From the NCBI GenBank assembly GCA_964419275.1, contig CAYQOY010000001.1, forward strand, positions 1-64,000: 64,000 bases of DNA, given 5' to 3'. The translations under genes and the position numbers were made by a program. Within the stretch, counting starts at the first letter, position 1; each line of letters opens with the position of its first letter. Below, piece by piece: positions 1 to 8,863 of this stretch. This DNA is from JAKLIN01 sp964419275. GTDB taxonomy: Archaea > Nanobdellota > Nanobdellia > Pacearchaeales > GW2011-AR1. Below the pieces are notes generated by a model, which was not told the DNA's origin, ran no database searches, and worked only from the letters and a program-made list of their open reading frames with translations.

Positions 1-1
1 T

Positions 2-508
2 TATTTTTTTTATTTATGGCTAATGAAGTATTTTGGATTTCCACAATTTTTTTTCTTTTTTTTTTATATTTTTTTTGTGATGTTGGTTGATATTTTTTTG
101 GGGCTTAATTTTTACTTACCCGACAGGTTAATTGGCTCCATTATTATTTTTGTAAACAAAAGTTATGCTTATGTTTCATTCAATGTTTCAGATTCAAAAT
201 ATCGAGGAACTCGAGTGAACGATTTACTTTATTGGGAATCAATTAAAGAATGCATGAAAAGAGGAATTAAACAATTTGATATTGGACAAGTTGATTTAGA
301 AATTGAACCTGGCACAAGAGAGGAAAGTTTGTTTAAATTCAAGCAAAAATGGCTAGGAAAAGTTTACAAGAAAGTTTGCTTTACAAAAAACTTTGAATAT
401 GATCCTAACAAAAAGAGTTCTCTTAAAAAATTTAGAGCTATTTGGAGACTTCTTCCTTTACCGGTGATTAAAATAATCGGGCCAAAAATCTGCGCTCAAT
501 TAGGATAA
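2..508 (+). CDS. FemAB/GNAT-like aminoacyltransferase, C-terminal part (cut by window start)
   Basis: The frame is open from base 2, so the N-terminus lies outside the window. The visible part resembles the second acyltransferase fold of FemAB-like proteins: a GSIIIF strand, then YVSFNVSDSKYR, a helix with NDLLYWESIK, and FDIGQVD followed by FKQKWLG. FemAB-family enzymes use charged tRNA to add amino acids to glycans or peptides; the substrate in an archaeon without murein is unknown. It starts the glycan cluster and ends one base before the deacetylase ATG. The T-rich stretch near 45-80 gives a run of Phe, so a homopolymer sequencing error or frameshift there is possible. A second FemAB-like gene lies at 4736-5806. 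Confidence 0.6.
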   Translation, partial: YFFYLWLMKYFGFPQFFFFFFYIFFVMLVDIFLGLNFYLPDRLIGSIIIFVNKSYAYVSFNVSDSKYRGTRVNDLLYWESIKECMKRGIKQFDIGQVDLEIEPGTREESLFKFKQKWLGKVYKKVCFTKNFEYDPNKKSSLKKFRAIWRLLPLPVIKIIGPKICAQLG

Positions 509-509
509 A

Positions 510-1295
510 ATGAAAAAACAAAAGACATTTGTTATCAGAATTGATTTAGAATCAGATAAAGGAATTCGTGAAGGAGTGCCTAATCTTTTAGAACTTTTTA
601 GAAACCATCAAGTCAAAGGAAGTTTCTATTTGGTAATGGGGGGAGAATCCAACTTATTTGAAATTCTTATGAATCGTAATCCGATGAAAAGTGCTGGAGA
701 AAGAAGTATTCATCTTTGGACACTCCAAGAAAAATTAAGAATGCTTTTGTTTCCCAGAGATTTTGTAAAAGCAAACAAAAAGATATTACAAAGAATTTTA
801 TTAGAAAAGCATGAACTAGGCATGCATGGTTGGAAACATCGAGAATGGACTAGAAATCTAGAAAATGTCTCTATTAAAAAAAGATTAAATCAAATGATTT
901 CTAAGTATCAAGTTTATTTTAAACAAAACCCAAAAAGTTGGAGCTCTCCGGGTTTTAATGTTAACAAAGAAGTGTTATTAGAATTAAAGCGTGCAGGAAT
1001 AAGATACATCAGTGATTTTGATAAAAAAGGAAGCTTCGAAGGATTGGAAAATATCCCCCTAAATCTTTGTGGAAAAAATAGAATGCCTTTTATAGAATAT
1101 TGGGTGGGGCAAGGCAAAACTGATTCTGAAATTTTGGAAATTTTCAAAAAGGAAATTAAGGGTAAAAAGTTTGTATCTTTTTATTTGCATGGAATGTTTG
1201 AAGGAAGATATAAAATTGACTTGTTAGAAAAAATGATTCTAGAGTTGAAAAAACAACATTTTGTGTCTAAAAAAATTGGAGAAGATTTGGAATAA
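510..1295 (+). CDS. ArnD-like polysaccharide deacetylase (NodB fold)
   Basis: The N-terminus, FVIRIDLESDKGIREGVP, follows the metal-binding first motif of ArnD, the deformylase acting on a lipid-linked amino sugar. HELGMHGWKHREW near residue 107 supplies the two metal-binding histidines, SSPGF near residue 150 is the following conserved motif, and YISDFDKKG matches the ArnD SD-x-G motif. The 261-residue length is near the usual family size. Family knowledge predicts removal of an N-acyl group from a membrane-anchored sugar. The gene follows the FemAB fragment by one base and is probably co-transcribed with it. The exact sugar cannot be told from sequence. Confidence 0.8.
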   Translation: MKKQKTFVIRIDLESDKGIREGVPNLLELFRNHQVKGSFYLVMGGESNLFEILMNRNPMKSAGERSIHLWTLQEKLRMLLFPRDFVKANKKILQRILLEKHELGMHGWKHREWTRNLENVSIKKRLNQMISKYQVYFKQNPKSWSSPGFNVNKEVLLELKRAGIRYISDFDKKGSFEGLENIPLNLCGKNRMPFIEYWVGQGKTDSEILEIFKKEIKGKKFVSFYLHGMFEGRYKIDLLEKMILELKKQHFVSKKIGEDLE

Positions 1296-1331
1296 AGATA
1301 AAGTTTTAAACACTTTTAACTCAATAAACAT

Positions 1332-2315
1332 ATGGAAATAGCTCATATTTTTGCAAATGATGCTTTGGAATCCCGAGGGATTAAGTTTGTAAAAGCTTCT
1401 AATAAGAACGGAATTAAAACAATAGAATATCTAAAGGAAAAGAATGAACCATACAAGCATTTCTTAATTAAGACCATAAAAAGAGCATTAAAAGACAAAA
1501 TAAAGATAATTCATGCTCATAGAATCTCTGGATTCTTGCCATCAATAATCATTAAAATTCTAAAGCCTAATGTAAAGATAATTTATGACAAGCATGATAT
1601 TCACAAATATGATTGGATTTTTGATAAATTAATGTTTCTTGCAGATTATGTTTTAACTGCTTCTGAACTTCATCTAATTCATGTAAAAAAATTCAAAAAA
1701 CGCTGCGAAGTTATCCCAAATTATTCTAATTTTTCTTTAATTTCTGAAAAAAGAAAAAAGGAAATAAGAAAAGAGATAGGATTAAAGAACAATGAAATTT
1801 TTCTTCTTTTTCAGGGAAGCATTGTCAAAGATTATGGCTTGGATTTTTTGATTAAAGCTTTGCCAAAGATAAAAAGAAATGTTAAGTTAGTTATTCTCGG
1901 ATGGATAAAAGAACCAGAATACTGGGAAGAAATCAAGAAAAGATTCACAGACAGAGTTATTTATCTTGGTTCAAGAGATTACTCTCAAATGAATGATTAT
2001 GTTGGCGCTGCAGATATCGGGGTTGTTTTATTCCAAAAAAGCAAACTAACTTTGTTTGGAAATCCTGCTAAGCTATTTGAATTCATGAATTGTAAAGTGC
2101 CTGTTGTTGTAACTGATTTGGAATGCGTTAGCAAATACATAAAAAAATACAACAACGGATTAATTGTAAATGATTCTCAAGAGCTGGCTGAAGCAATAAA
2201 TAAACTCACCGACAAAAAAACAAGGGTAAAATATTCTAAAAACAGCCCAAATCTTCAGTTTGATGAGGAATTCAAAAATAAATATGTTAAAATTTTAAAA
2301 GATTTTGAAAAATGA
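1332..2315 (+). CDS. Glycosyltransferase family 4 (GT-B fold)
   Basis: This 327-residue protein has the two Rossmann halves of GT4 enzymes. The N-terminal half carries HAHRISGFLPS and the C-terminal half has FLLFQGSIVKDYGLDFLI, the usual linker into the nucleotide-sugar domain. NPAKLFEFMNCKVPVVVTD is the donor-binding region with its conserved acidic residue, and NNGLIV follows. It should transfer a sugar from an NDP-sugar to a growing glycan on the cytoplasmic side of the membrane. Its last four bases (ATGA) overlap the next methyltransferase, so the two are translationally coupled. Donor and acceptor are not predictable. Confidence 0.88.
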   Translation: MEIAHIFANDALESRGIKFVKASNKNGIKTIEYLKEKNEPYKHFLIKTIKRALKDKIKIIHAHRISGFLPSIIIKILKPNVKIIYDKHDIHKYDWIFDKLMFLADYVLTASELHLIHVKKFKKRCEVIPNYSNFSLISEKRKKEIRKEIGLKNNEIFLLFQGSIVKDYGLDFLIKALPKIKRNVKLVILGWIKEPEYWEEIKKRFTDRVIYLGSRDYSQMNDYVGAADIGVVLFQKSKLTLFGNPAKLFEFMNCKVPVVVTDLECVSKYIKKYNNGLIVNDSQELAEAINKLTDKKTRVKYSKNSPNLQFDEEFKNKYVKILKDFEK

Positions 2316-3001
2316 TAAGTGAAAAAGAAAAAAGATTGCAAGATTTTTTTAATAAAAGAATAAAAGTTCAAGGTGATGAAAATTTTGTTCCTGAAATTGG
2401 AGAGAAAAATGATTCTGGTTGGATGATTTTAAATTTTTTGAAATCACATATAAGAAATAAAGGTAAAATTTTAGATGCTGGTTGCGGTGAAGGTAGATTT
2501 GCGAGATATTTTATTGAAAAGGGGTTTAACCTCATTGGAATGGATTTTTCCGAGGAATATGTTCGATTAGCTAAAAAAAAGATTGGGAAAGGAAAATTTG
2601 TTGTTGGTTCTGTAACAAACATTCCTTTCAAAGATAACAGTTTTGATTACATTTTTACAGTGGATGTTTTGCAACATGTTCCTGATTTAAGACAAGCGCT
2701 TTCTGAACTTTATCGAGTCTTAAAAAAAGAAGGCGTTTTGATTGTTGTTGACAAAAATAAATTTGGTTTGCATAGAAGATATCTTGTCCCCCATAGATTA
2801 ATTCAAAAATATCGTGAGCTGACACAATGGAGATACAAGGGGTTTAAGGAGAGATGGTTTAATCCTGAAAAATTCACAAAAACTCTCTTAACTCAGTTTA
2901 AAGAAGTCAAACAAGTCTATCTTATTGAGAAAAATAAAAGCAGATTATTTTATTTATTTCCTAAACTAAATTTTTTTAGCGCATGGGTTGCTAAAAAATG
3001 A
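2312..3001 (+). CDS. Class I SAM-dependent methyltransferase
   Basis: LDAGCGEGRF at about residue 55 is the SAM-binding motif I, followed by the acidic strand end LIGMDFSEE and by NSFDYIFTVDVLQHV (motif IV region), then a post-motif with LKKEGVLIVV. The 229-residue length fits a Methyltransf_11-type enzyme. Its place between a glycosyltransferase (ATGA overlap upstream) and an alpha/alpha-barrel protein (ATGA overlap downstream) suggests that it modifies a sugar or lipid-linked intermediate. The substrate is inferred only from context; quinone or small-molecule methylation cannot be excluded. Confidence 0.85.
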   Translation: MISEKEKRLQDFFNKRIKVQGDENFVPEIGEKNDSGWMILNFLKSHIRNKGKILDAGCGEGRFARYFIEKGFNLIGMDFSEEYVRLAKKKIGKGKFVVGSVTNIPFKDNSFDYIFTVDVLQHVPDLRQALSELYRVLKKEGVLIVVDKNKFGLHRRYLVPHRLIQKYRELTQWRYKGFKERWFNPEKFTKTLLTQFKEVKQVYLIEKNKSRLFYLFPKLNFFSAWVAKK

Positions 3002-4068
3002 CAAAGATAATAAAAAATAAATTCGGCCAAAACTTAGATGCCGCAACTACTTGGATGTTCAACGCACAAGATATTGCTTTAAACGGAGGTGTTTCTAAAT
3101 ATTACACAATCGGAAAAGGATGGTGCAAAGAAAGCTATCAAGAAGTTTCTGGGTATATTATTCCAACGCTTTTAGAATTATACACTCTTACTAAAAATAA
3201 AGATTTTTTTAACCGAGCTAAAAAAATAGCTGACTGGTTGGTTAAAATACAAGATAAGTCTGGAAAATGGGAATATGTTTTTGATACAGGACAGGTGTTA
3301 TTGGGCTTAACAGACATGTACAATCAAACTCAGGATACAAAATATCTTAATTCCATTACTAGAGCAGCTGATTGGCTTGTTTATATTCAAGAAAAGAATG
3401 GAAACTGGAGCAAAGAAGAATTTGCATTAGGAATAAAAAATAAGATTTTAAAACTGATTGGCTTATTTGGAAATGCTCATAACACCAGAACTGCGTGGGC
3501 TTTGTTGAAGGTTTGGGAAATAACTAAAAACTTAAGATATAAAAGTGCGGCAATAAAAAATTTAAATTGGGCAATAAAAAATCAATTAAAAAATGGGTAT
3601 TATAAGCACAGCCATACTTACACCCATTATCTTGTTTACACTGCTAGCGGGCTTCTTGAATCTGGGCTTATCTTAAAAGATAATAATTATATTAATTCTG
3701 CAAAACTTTTCGCAGACAACCTCCTGCTAACACTAAGAAGAAACCCTGTTCCTCAAGGAAATTATAACAAACAATGGCAGTCTGTTCAAAAAGCACATAG
3801 TGCTTTAACTTCTGATGCTCAATTCGTTATTTTGCTTTATCAGCTTTTTAATCTAACCAAAAATAAAGTTTACAAACAAACTGCGGACAATCTTCTTGCG
3901 TTTGTTAAAAGCACTCAAAATCTAAATTCAGATAACCTTGGAATTTATGGAGGAATTGCAGGTTCTGCGCCATTAAACGGAGCTTACTGCCCAAATATGC
4001 TGCTTTCTTGGGCAACTAAGTTCTTTATTGATGCTTTATTAATTCAATTAGAGAACAATAAACTTTAA
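2998..4068 (+). CDS. Alpha/alpha-toroid protein (six-hairpin glycosidase or terpene-cyclase-like fold)
   Basis: The 356-residue protein is built from repeated helical hairpins: segments such as ADWLVKIQDKSGKWEY and ADWLVYIQEKNGNW recur through the chain, with W and G at the turns. This is the pattern of (alpha/alpha)6 barrels found in glycoside hydrolases and polysaccharide-modifying epimerases and in squalene-cyclase-like proteins. No signal peptide or membrane segment is seen, so it probably acts in the cytoplasm. It overlaps the preceding methyltransferase by four bases. I cannot name a catalytic residue set or a reaction. Its context points to glycan processing or epimerisation. Confidence 0.6.
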   Translation: MTKIIKNKFGQNLDAATTWMFNAQDIALNGGVSKYYTIGKGWCKESYQEVSGYIIPTLLELYTLTKNKDFFNRAKKIADWLVKIQDKSGKWEYVFDTGQVLLGLTDMYNQTQDTKYLNSITRAADWLVYIQEKNGNWSKEEFALGIKNKILKLIGLFGNAHNTRTAWALLKVWEITKNLRYKSAAIKNLNWAIKNQLKNGYYKHSHTYTHYLVYTASGLLESGLILKDNNYINSAKLFADNLLLTLRRNPVPQGNYNKQWQSVQKAHSALTSDAQFVILLYQLFNLTKNKVYKQTADNLLAFVKSTQNLNSDNLGIYGGIAGSAPLNGAYCPNMLLSWATKFFIDALLIQLENNKL

Positions 4069-4092
4069 AACAAGATTTTGCTACTCTTTAAA

Positions 4093-4734
4093 ATGAGATT
4101 TGTTAAAAACAGAATTGATGATATTATCAAAAAAGGTCTCTTAACCGACAAGACAGTTTTAGAATTTGGATGCGTGGGAATGGGTATTGATGATGAATAT
4201 GGTGGTCCTAACTGGATACATGGAAGAGCTAAAAAAGTTGCTAAAAAGATAGTTGGATTAGACTTGAATAAAGAGGGGATCGAAAAACTAAAAAAGCTAG
4301 GCTATGATGTTCGATACCAAAATGTTGAAAATAAATTCGATTTAAAAGAAAAATTTGATGTTGTTCTTGTTGAAGAAGTTTTGGAGCATTTGAATAATGT
4401 TGGAATGTGCTTTGAGAATATTATTAGACATTTAAAAAAAGAGGGTTTACTTATCATAACCACTCCTAATGCTCATGGTGCTTCTTTTTTCTTGCAGAGA
4501 CTGTTCAGAAATCAAATTAGTGGGGTTTCTATAACAGATCATACTCTTTGGTATGATGAGACTACTCTAAGAACTATATTAAAAAGATATGGATTTAAGA
4601 TTCAGAAAGTTTGGTATGTTCAACCAGTATCAATGAATCCTACTTTGAAGAGCCATATAATCCGTTTGTTTTTAGCTCTCCTACCTTCTCAAGTTGCAAG
4701 AAATCTCTGCTGCATTGCAAAGAAAGTGGAATAA
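4093..4734 (+). CDS. Class I SAM-dependent methyltransferase
   Basis: VLEFGCVGMG is motif I, and IVGLDLNKEGIEKLKKLGYD gives the acidic end of strand 2. FDVVLVEEVLEHL is the motif IV region, and LKKEGLLIITTPN is the post-motif typical of Methyltransf_23/UbiG-like enzymes. I chose the ATG at 4093; a TTG at 4078 would add five residues. It is about 25 bases downstream of the toroid gene and faces the FemAB gene, ending one base before that gene's stop. It is probably part of the glycan cluster. The substrate is unknown. Confidence 0.8.
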   Translation: MRFVKNRIDDIIKKGLLTDKTVLEFGCVGMGIDDEYGGPNWIHGRAKKVAKKIVGLDLNKEGIEKLKKLGYDVRYQNVENKFDLKEKFDVVLVEEVLEHLNNVGMCFENIIRHLKKEGLLIITTPNAHGASFFLQRLFRNQISGVSITDHTLWYDETTLRTILKRYGFKIQKVWYVQPVSMNPTLKSHIIRLFLALLPSQVARNLCCIAKKVE

Positions 4735-4735
4735 A

Positions 4736-5806
4736 TTAAAATCCGATTCTAAATTTCTTCGCAATTTTCTTTAAAGGGTTAACTATTAAGAATTTTGGTT
4801 TTGAATAAACTTTTGAAAAATAGGGGTAATGAATCTCTTTTCCGCCCCATCTACTTTTGTACTCTTTAAGAGAAATATCCTTGGGGTTACTACTAGAGGG
4901 TCTTATTCCTGCTAAATCATATGTAATATAACCATTCTTTTTTGCCCAGGTTATAATGTGCCATTCCAAAATATCTGTGCCTTGAATTTTTTCTTCTAGG
5001 CTATAATTTGTATGCGCGACGAGGGTTTGAATTGCTTGATTATTGAATAAATAAACAGAGACTGTTGCGATTCCTTTTCCATTTTTTTCGATAAAAAAAG
5101 TTTTTATTAAATTTTTTGAACTTAACACTTCAAAGAGAGTATGATAATATTCTCGGGGATGTACAAAGATCTTATTTCGATTGCTCATATCTTCGATTAT
5201 ATCTATAACCTTTTCGTAATCTTCTTTAGAGTTAGCTTCTTTTACTTCGACACCTTCATTTCTTCCTCGATTTATCAAATTTCTTCGTGTTTTGCTTAGA
5301 TTCTTCCAAAGAGTATCTTCAGTTTGAGTTAAATCCACAAGAAAAGTCCCCCAAGCATCTTGATAAAACCCTTTTTCTTTAAAGAGTTCATATACTTCTT
5401 CTCCTTCTTCAATAGGAAGAGACAAATCTTGAGCCATAAAAGCTCCTTTTTTTGATTTTTTGTTTAAATAATCTAAGAATAAAGAATAAATCTCTTTTTT
5501 CTTCTTTTGTTCAAGAACTATAGGCCCTTTGATAAAGGTATACACTCTAAAAAATCTTGAAAAAATTTTAAACAATAATTCTCTCTTTCCCTTGAGATAT
5601 TTTACAAAAAGAGGACCAGAGCTTAAAACCAATTGGCCTACAATTTCATCATCCTTCTTAGCAATTAAAAATTCGTTTTTCATTCCCAAAGACTTCTCAA
5701 GATATTCAGCATATCCGCTAGTCTGATAAATTGACCCTTTTCCTTTTTTAACACGGATATCCCAATTAGGATCCGGTTGCTTTAAGATTTCTAAGTTTAA
5801 ACTCAT
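4736..5806 (-). CDS. FemAB-like aminoacyltransferase
   Basis: A full-length (356 residues) FemAB-type protein made of two GNAT folds. The first half has YQTSGYAEYLEKSLG and a strand EFLIAKKDDEIVGQLVLS; the second has TLWKNLSKTRRNLINRG, the usual SKxxRxxI motif, then a GIATVSVYLF strand and TDILEWHIITWAKKNG with YDLAG. In bacteria these enzymes add amino acids to peptidoglycan cross-bridges, and archaeal members have no known substrate. Basic residues at both ends of the loop after position 180 fit binding of an anionic substrate. It is convergent with the upstream glycan genes and divergent from the DegT gene. Confidence 0.78.
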   Translation of the reverse strand: MSLNLEILKQPDPNWDIRVKKGKGSIYQTSGYAEYLEKSLGMKNEFLIAKKDDEIVGQLVLSSGPLFVKYLKGKRELLFKIFSRFFRVYTFIKGPIVLEQKKKKEIYSLFLDYLNKKSKKGAFMAQDLSLPIEEGEEVYELFKEKGFYQDAWGTFLVDLTQTEDTLWKNLSKTRRNLINRGRNEGVEVKEANSKEDYEKVIDIIEDMSNRNKIFVHPREYYHTLFEVLSSKNLIKTFFIEKNGKGIATVSVYLFNNQAIQTLVAHTNYSLEEKIQGTDILEWHIITWAKKNGYITYDLAGIRPSSSNPKDISLKEYKSRWGGKEIHYPYFSKVYSKPKFLIVNPLKKIAKKFRIGF

Positions 5807-5910
5807 ATTAAAATGGACCTGAAAGGGTTTAATCTTAACAGGCCCCTATTCATAAGTTCCAAACTTATTTTAAATTCTTTTCGCTAATTTTATAATTCTT
5901 CCAAGCTGCT

Positions 5911-5925
5911 AAGATATTTAAATCT
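5911..5925 (+). promoter_or_regulatory. Probable TATA box of the DegT operon
   Basis: An AT-only box (ATATTTAAAT) ends about 20 bases before the ATG at 5944, the spacing of near-leaderless archaeal promoters. The 137-base gap with the divergent FemAB gene would have to hold both promoters. Confidence 0.5.
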
Positions 5926-5943
5926 CAATCCCTTTTCTGGAAA

Positions 5944-7053
5944 ATGATTAAATTCCATGGGGATAGAAATATTCTCTTTTCAGAATTAGGGGAGATATTT
6001 CTTAATCGAGAGAATTTAGAAACCTTTCTTAAGGAAAAATATCCCCAAAAAGAAGTTGTTTTAACAAACTATGGAAGAACTGCATTTCAGCTAATTTTAG
6101 ATAGATACAATTTAAAGGATTGCAAGATAATGATCCCTGCATTTATTTGCTCAGTTTTTCGAGAGATATTTGAAAAGAATAATATTACTCCTGTACTTAT
6201 AGATATTGAAAAAGATACTTGGAACATAAGCCCAAAAACTTTAAAGAAAAGCTATGATAAGCAAGCGAAAGCTTTGATTGTAAACAACATGAATGGACTA
6301 CCTTGCGAAGTTGAAAAAATAAAAAAGATTTTAGGGAAAAATCAACTGCTTATTGAAGATTGTGCCCATTCTCTGGGAGCAATTCATAATAATCAAAGAG
6401 TTGGCACGGTGGGAGATGCTGCTTTCTTCAGTTTTTACAAATCTCTCCCTTCAATTTCTGGAGGATTTGCATTAATGAAGACTCCTGTTTCTCTTTCTAA
6501 ACAAGATAATTCTCCATCTATCATTTCTTTTTTGTACTACCTTGGAAAAAATGCTAATTTCATAAAAAATTTCAAAAGAGATAAAGGACTTTATGAACAA
6601 GACCTCGTTTATGAAGAAGTTAAAATAAGAAAAATTAACTCTCTCTCAAGAAAAATCACTAGTTATTATTTAAATAAGATAGACAAAATAATTTCTTCTA
6701 AAAAGAGAGTCGCCGAGGTTTTAAAGAATACTTTGAGGGGAAAAGTTGAATTCCAACCAGATTCAAATCAGGAACATGTTTATACCTATTTTAGTTTTCT
6801 TTTACCAAAGAATCTAGCTTCTCAAAGATTGCGATTTTTAGAACTACTACGAAAGAATGGGGTCGTAGGAAGAGTAATTTGGAACAAGCCTCTAGCAATA
6901 CATTATTCGAATTATGAAAAAAAATACCCAAATACTAAAGATATTTCTGAGAGAATAGTTGGGATTCCCATTAATTTTCATTATTCTATAAAAGATGCGA
7001 AAAGATTGGCTAAGATAACTTTCAATTGTTTAAATAAGTTGGAAACCGCTTAA
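5944..7053 (+). CDS. DegT/DnrJ/EryC1/StrS-type PLP aminotransferase
   Basis: The 369-residue protein has the fold-type I signatures of sugar aminotransferases. NYGRTAFQLIL is the cofactor phosphate-binding turn, IEDCAHSLGA places the PLP-ring aspartate at D139, and SFYK with K166 followed by SLPSISGG aligns with the K-N-L-x-x-G-x-G-G Schiff-base motif, with two residues fewer before the lysine. Family members convert keto-sugars to amino sugars, or dehydrate sugars when the lysine is lost; here the lysine is present. An amino sugar would suit the nearby ArnD-like deacetylase. It probably heads an operon with the next two genes. Confidence 0.8.
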   Translation: MIKFHGDRNILFSELGEIFLNRENLETFLKEKYPQKEVVLTNYGRTAFQLILDRYNLKDCKIMIPAFICSVFREIFEKNNITPVLIDIEKDTWNISPKTLKKSYDKQAKALIVNNMNGLPCEVEKIKKILGKNQLLIEDCAHSLGAIHNNQRVGTVGDAAFFSFYKSLPSISGGFALMKTPVSLSKQDNSPSIISFLYYLGKNANFIKNFKRDKGLYEQDLVYEEVKIRKINSLSRKITSYYLNKIDKIISSKKRVAEVLKNTLRGKVEFQPDSNQEHVYTYFSFLLPKNLASQRLRFLELLRKNGVVGRVIWNKPLAIHYSNYEKKYPNTKDISERIVGIPINFHYSIKDAKRLAKITFNCLNKLETA

Positions 7054-7098
7054 AGACAATTAGAAATCTTATTAAATAGTAATTAGTTTAAATAAAAA

Positions 7099-7809
7099 AT
7101 GAATAAAAAAGAGGAAATTATAAACGAATATCAACAAAAAGATTTTGTAGAAACATTTGATAAGACTAGATCTGAATCTATCTTCCATAAAAAGAAGCAT
7201 GAATTTGAAACAAAAATAATCAAGAATTCTTTAAATAAAATTAAGAAAGAAAAAATAAGAGTTTTAGATGTCGCGTGTGGAACCGGAAGGATTCTATCTG
7301 AGATTGTTAAAGACTCTAGAATCGACTATACGGGTTTGGACACTTCCAAAGAGATGCTAGAAGTTTTAAAGAAAAAATTTGCCAATAAAAAAATAAAAGT
7401 GGTTCTTTCTGAAGGAGAAAAAATGCCTTTTAAAGATGAATCTTTTGATTTAACTTTTACGTATCATTTACTATGGCACTTGCCTTGGGAAGATCAACAA
7501 AAAATAATCAGGGAAATGATTCGAGTGACAAAAAGAGGAGGTTTAATTGTATTTGACACACTTAATGAAAAGTTTTTAGCAGAGAAAGTAAAAAGGGTTT
7601 TTGGATTAAAAATAGACGCTGAGATGTATCGAACGAATTATAAAAAAGTAAGAAAACTTATCTATCCCTTAAACTTCCAGGCAGATAAACTTCTAGATGC
7701 TCCGATTAAGAACAAGATTTTATTTGGAATATTAAATATTCTAAATAAGTTTAACAAGTTTTTACCCTCTTCTTTTTTTCACATGATATTTTTTACAATA
7801 AAAAAATAA
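7099..7809 (+). CDS. Class I SAM-dependent methyltransferase
   Basis: VLDVACGTGRIL is motif I, YTGLDTSKEMLEVL follows, and GEKMPFKDESFDLTFTYH is the motif IV region of Methyltransf_11/25 enzymes. The 236-residue length is normal. It lies 45 bases after the aminotransferase and one base before a glycosyltransferase, so it likely methylates a sugar or lipid-linked sugar in the same pathway. It is the third methyltransferase of the cluster. I cannot assign O- or N-specificity. Confidence 0.83.
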   Translation: MNKKEEIINEYQQKDFVETFDKTRSESIFHKKKHEFETKIIKNSLNKIKKEKIRVLDVACGTGRILSEIVKDSRIDYTGLDTSKEMLEVLKKKFANKKIKVVLSEGEKMPFKDESFDLTFTYHLLWHLPWEDQQKIIREMIRVTKRGGLIVFDTLNEKFLAEKVKRVFGLKIDAEMYRTNYKKVRKLIYPLNFQADKLLDAPIKNKILFGILNILNKFNKFLPSSFFHMIFFTIKK

Positions 7810-7810
7810 A

Positions 7811-8863
7811 ATGAACATCTTAATTGAAGGCGGAGATTTGAACCCTCCTTTTGCAGAAGGAACAAGGAACGTGGTAATAACTCATGCAAAAGCGTTGATA
7901 AAAAGAGGACATAAAGCAGTAATTCTTACAAGAAACAAATCTCGAATCGATGGAAAAAAACTAGATAAACATGAAACCATCCAAGGAATACGATTCTATA
8001 GATGGTCAAATTATTTAGAACTCTTATTTTTGTATAGAAAAATCATACAAAAAGAAAATATTGATCTTGTACATTTCTTTGCTAAAGGGGGAAGGCCAGT
8101 CTCTTACTTAAAAATTTTAAAAGCTATTAAGAAAAAGCCTTTTATATTCAGTTTGTTAGGATTGCCTGCGTATCCCTCTGCTAAAAAAAGAAGAAATGTG
8201 GTTATCAATTCTTTAAACTCGGTAAATTTAGGAGTTATTACTTCTAATGCTGTCTTAAAAGAGTTAAAATCAGAGATTAAAAATGCAGCTTATGTTCCTT
8301 TCGGAATTGATTTAAAAAAGTATAATTTCAAAAAACAATCAAGAAAATATATTCTTGCACTCCGCTCTCCAACAAAAGAATTAATTGTCGCATTTAAAAG
8401 ATTAAAAAAAGAATTTCCTTCTTTTAAATTTGTTTTTAATTCTGCAACTCTTGATGAAAATGATAATCTCCGTGAAGAAGTACGAAAAAATTTTGAAATA
8501 CTCGGAAAAAACGAAAATATGCCCCTTGTTTTTCAAAAAACATTAATTTTAGTGGATTTGCATGAACCAACATTTCCCCTTAAATGTGCTTCTCCTCCTG
8601 TTGCAATAATCGAAGCACTTTCTTGTGGAGCAAAAATTGTTTCTACTTCTATGCCCGAAATAAAAGAAATCATAACTGAAAAAACAGGGTATCTCTTAAA
8701 GAAAAATGAATCTGAAGAAATTTATCAAACGTTAAAGAAAATTATTGTCCTTAAACCAAAAACAGATGAAAAAGCAATAAAGCAAGTCCTGTCTAATTAT
8801 GATATAAATAAAGTAATTAAGATTTATGAGCAGATTTATAAGAAACTTGTGAATTCTTGTTAA
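7811..8863 (+). CDS. Glycosyltransferase family 4
   Basis: This 350-residue GT-B protein begins MNILIEGGDLNPPFAEGTRN, with the acceptor-side glycine loop. In the C-terminal half, CASPPVAIIEALSCGAKIVS is the EX7E-like donor-binding segment and TGYLLKKNESEEI the closing helix. Spacing to the upstream methyltransferase is one base. Its 3' end overlaps the flippase gene on the other strand by 47 bases, an unusually long convergent overlap. It should add one residue to the glycan that the flippase exports. Confidence 0.85.
   Translation: MNILIEGGDLNPPFAEGTRNVVITHAKALIKRGHKAVILTRNKSRIDGKKLDKHETIQGIRFYRWSNYLELLFLYRKIIQKENIDLVHFFAKGGRPVSYLKILKAIKKKPFIFSLLGLPAYPSAKKRRNVVINSLNSVNLGVITSNAVLKELKSEIKNAAYVPFGIDLKKYNFKKQSRKYILALRSPTKELIVAFKRLKKEFPSFKFVFNSATLDENDNLREEVRKNFEILGKNENMPLVFQKTLILVDLHEPTFPLKCASPPVAIIEALSCGAKIVSTSMPEIKEIITEKTGYLLKKNESEEIYQTLKKIIVLKPKTDEKAIKQVLSNYDINKVIKIYEQIYKKLVNSC

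Noticed and set aside
20..85. Frameshift in the T-rich start of the first gene
   Set aside because: A homopolymer error is possible, but the frame stays open and the gene is cut by the window, so it cannot be decided.
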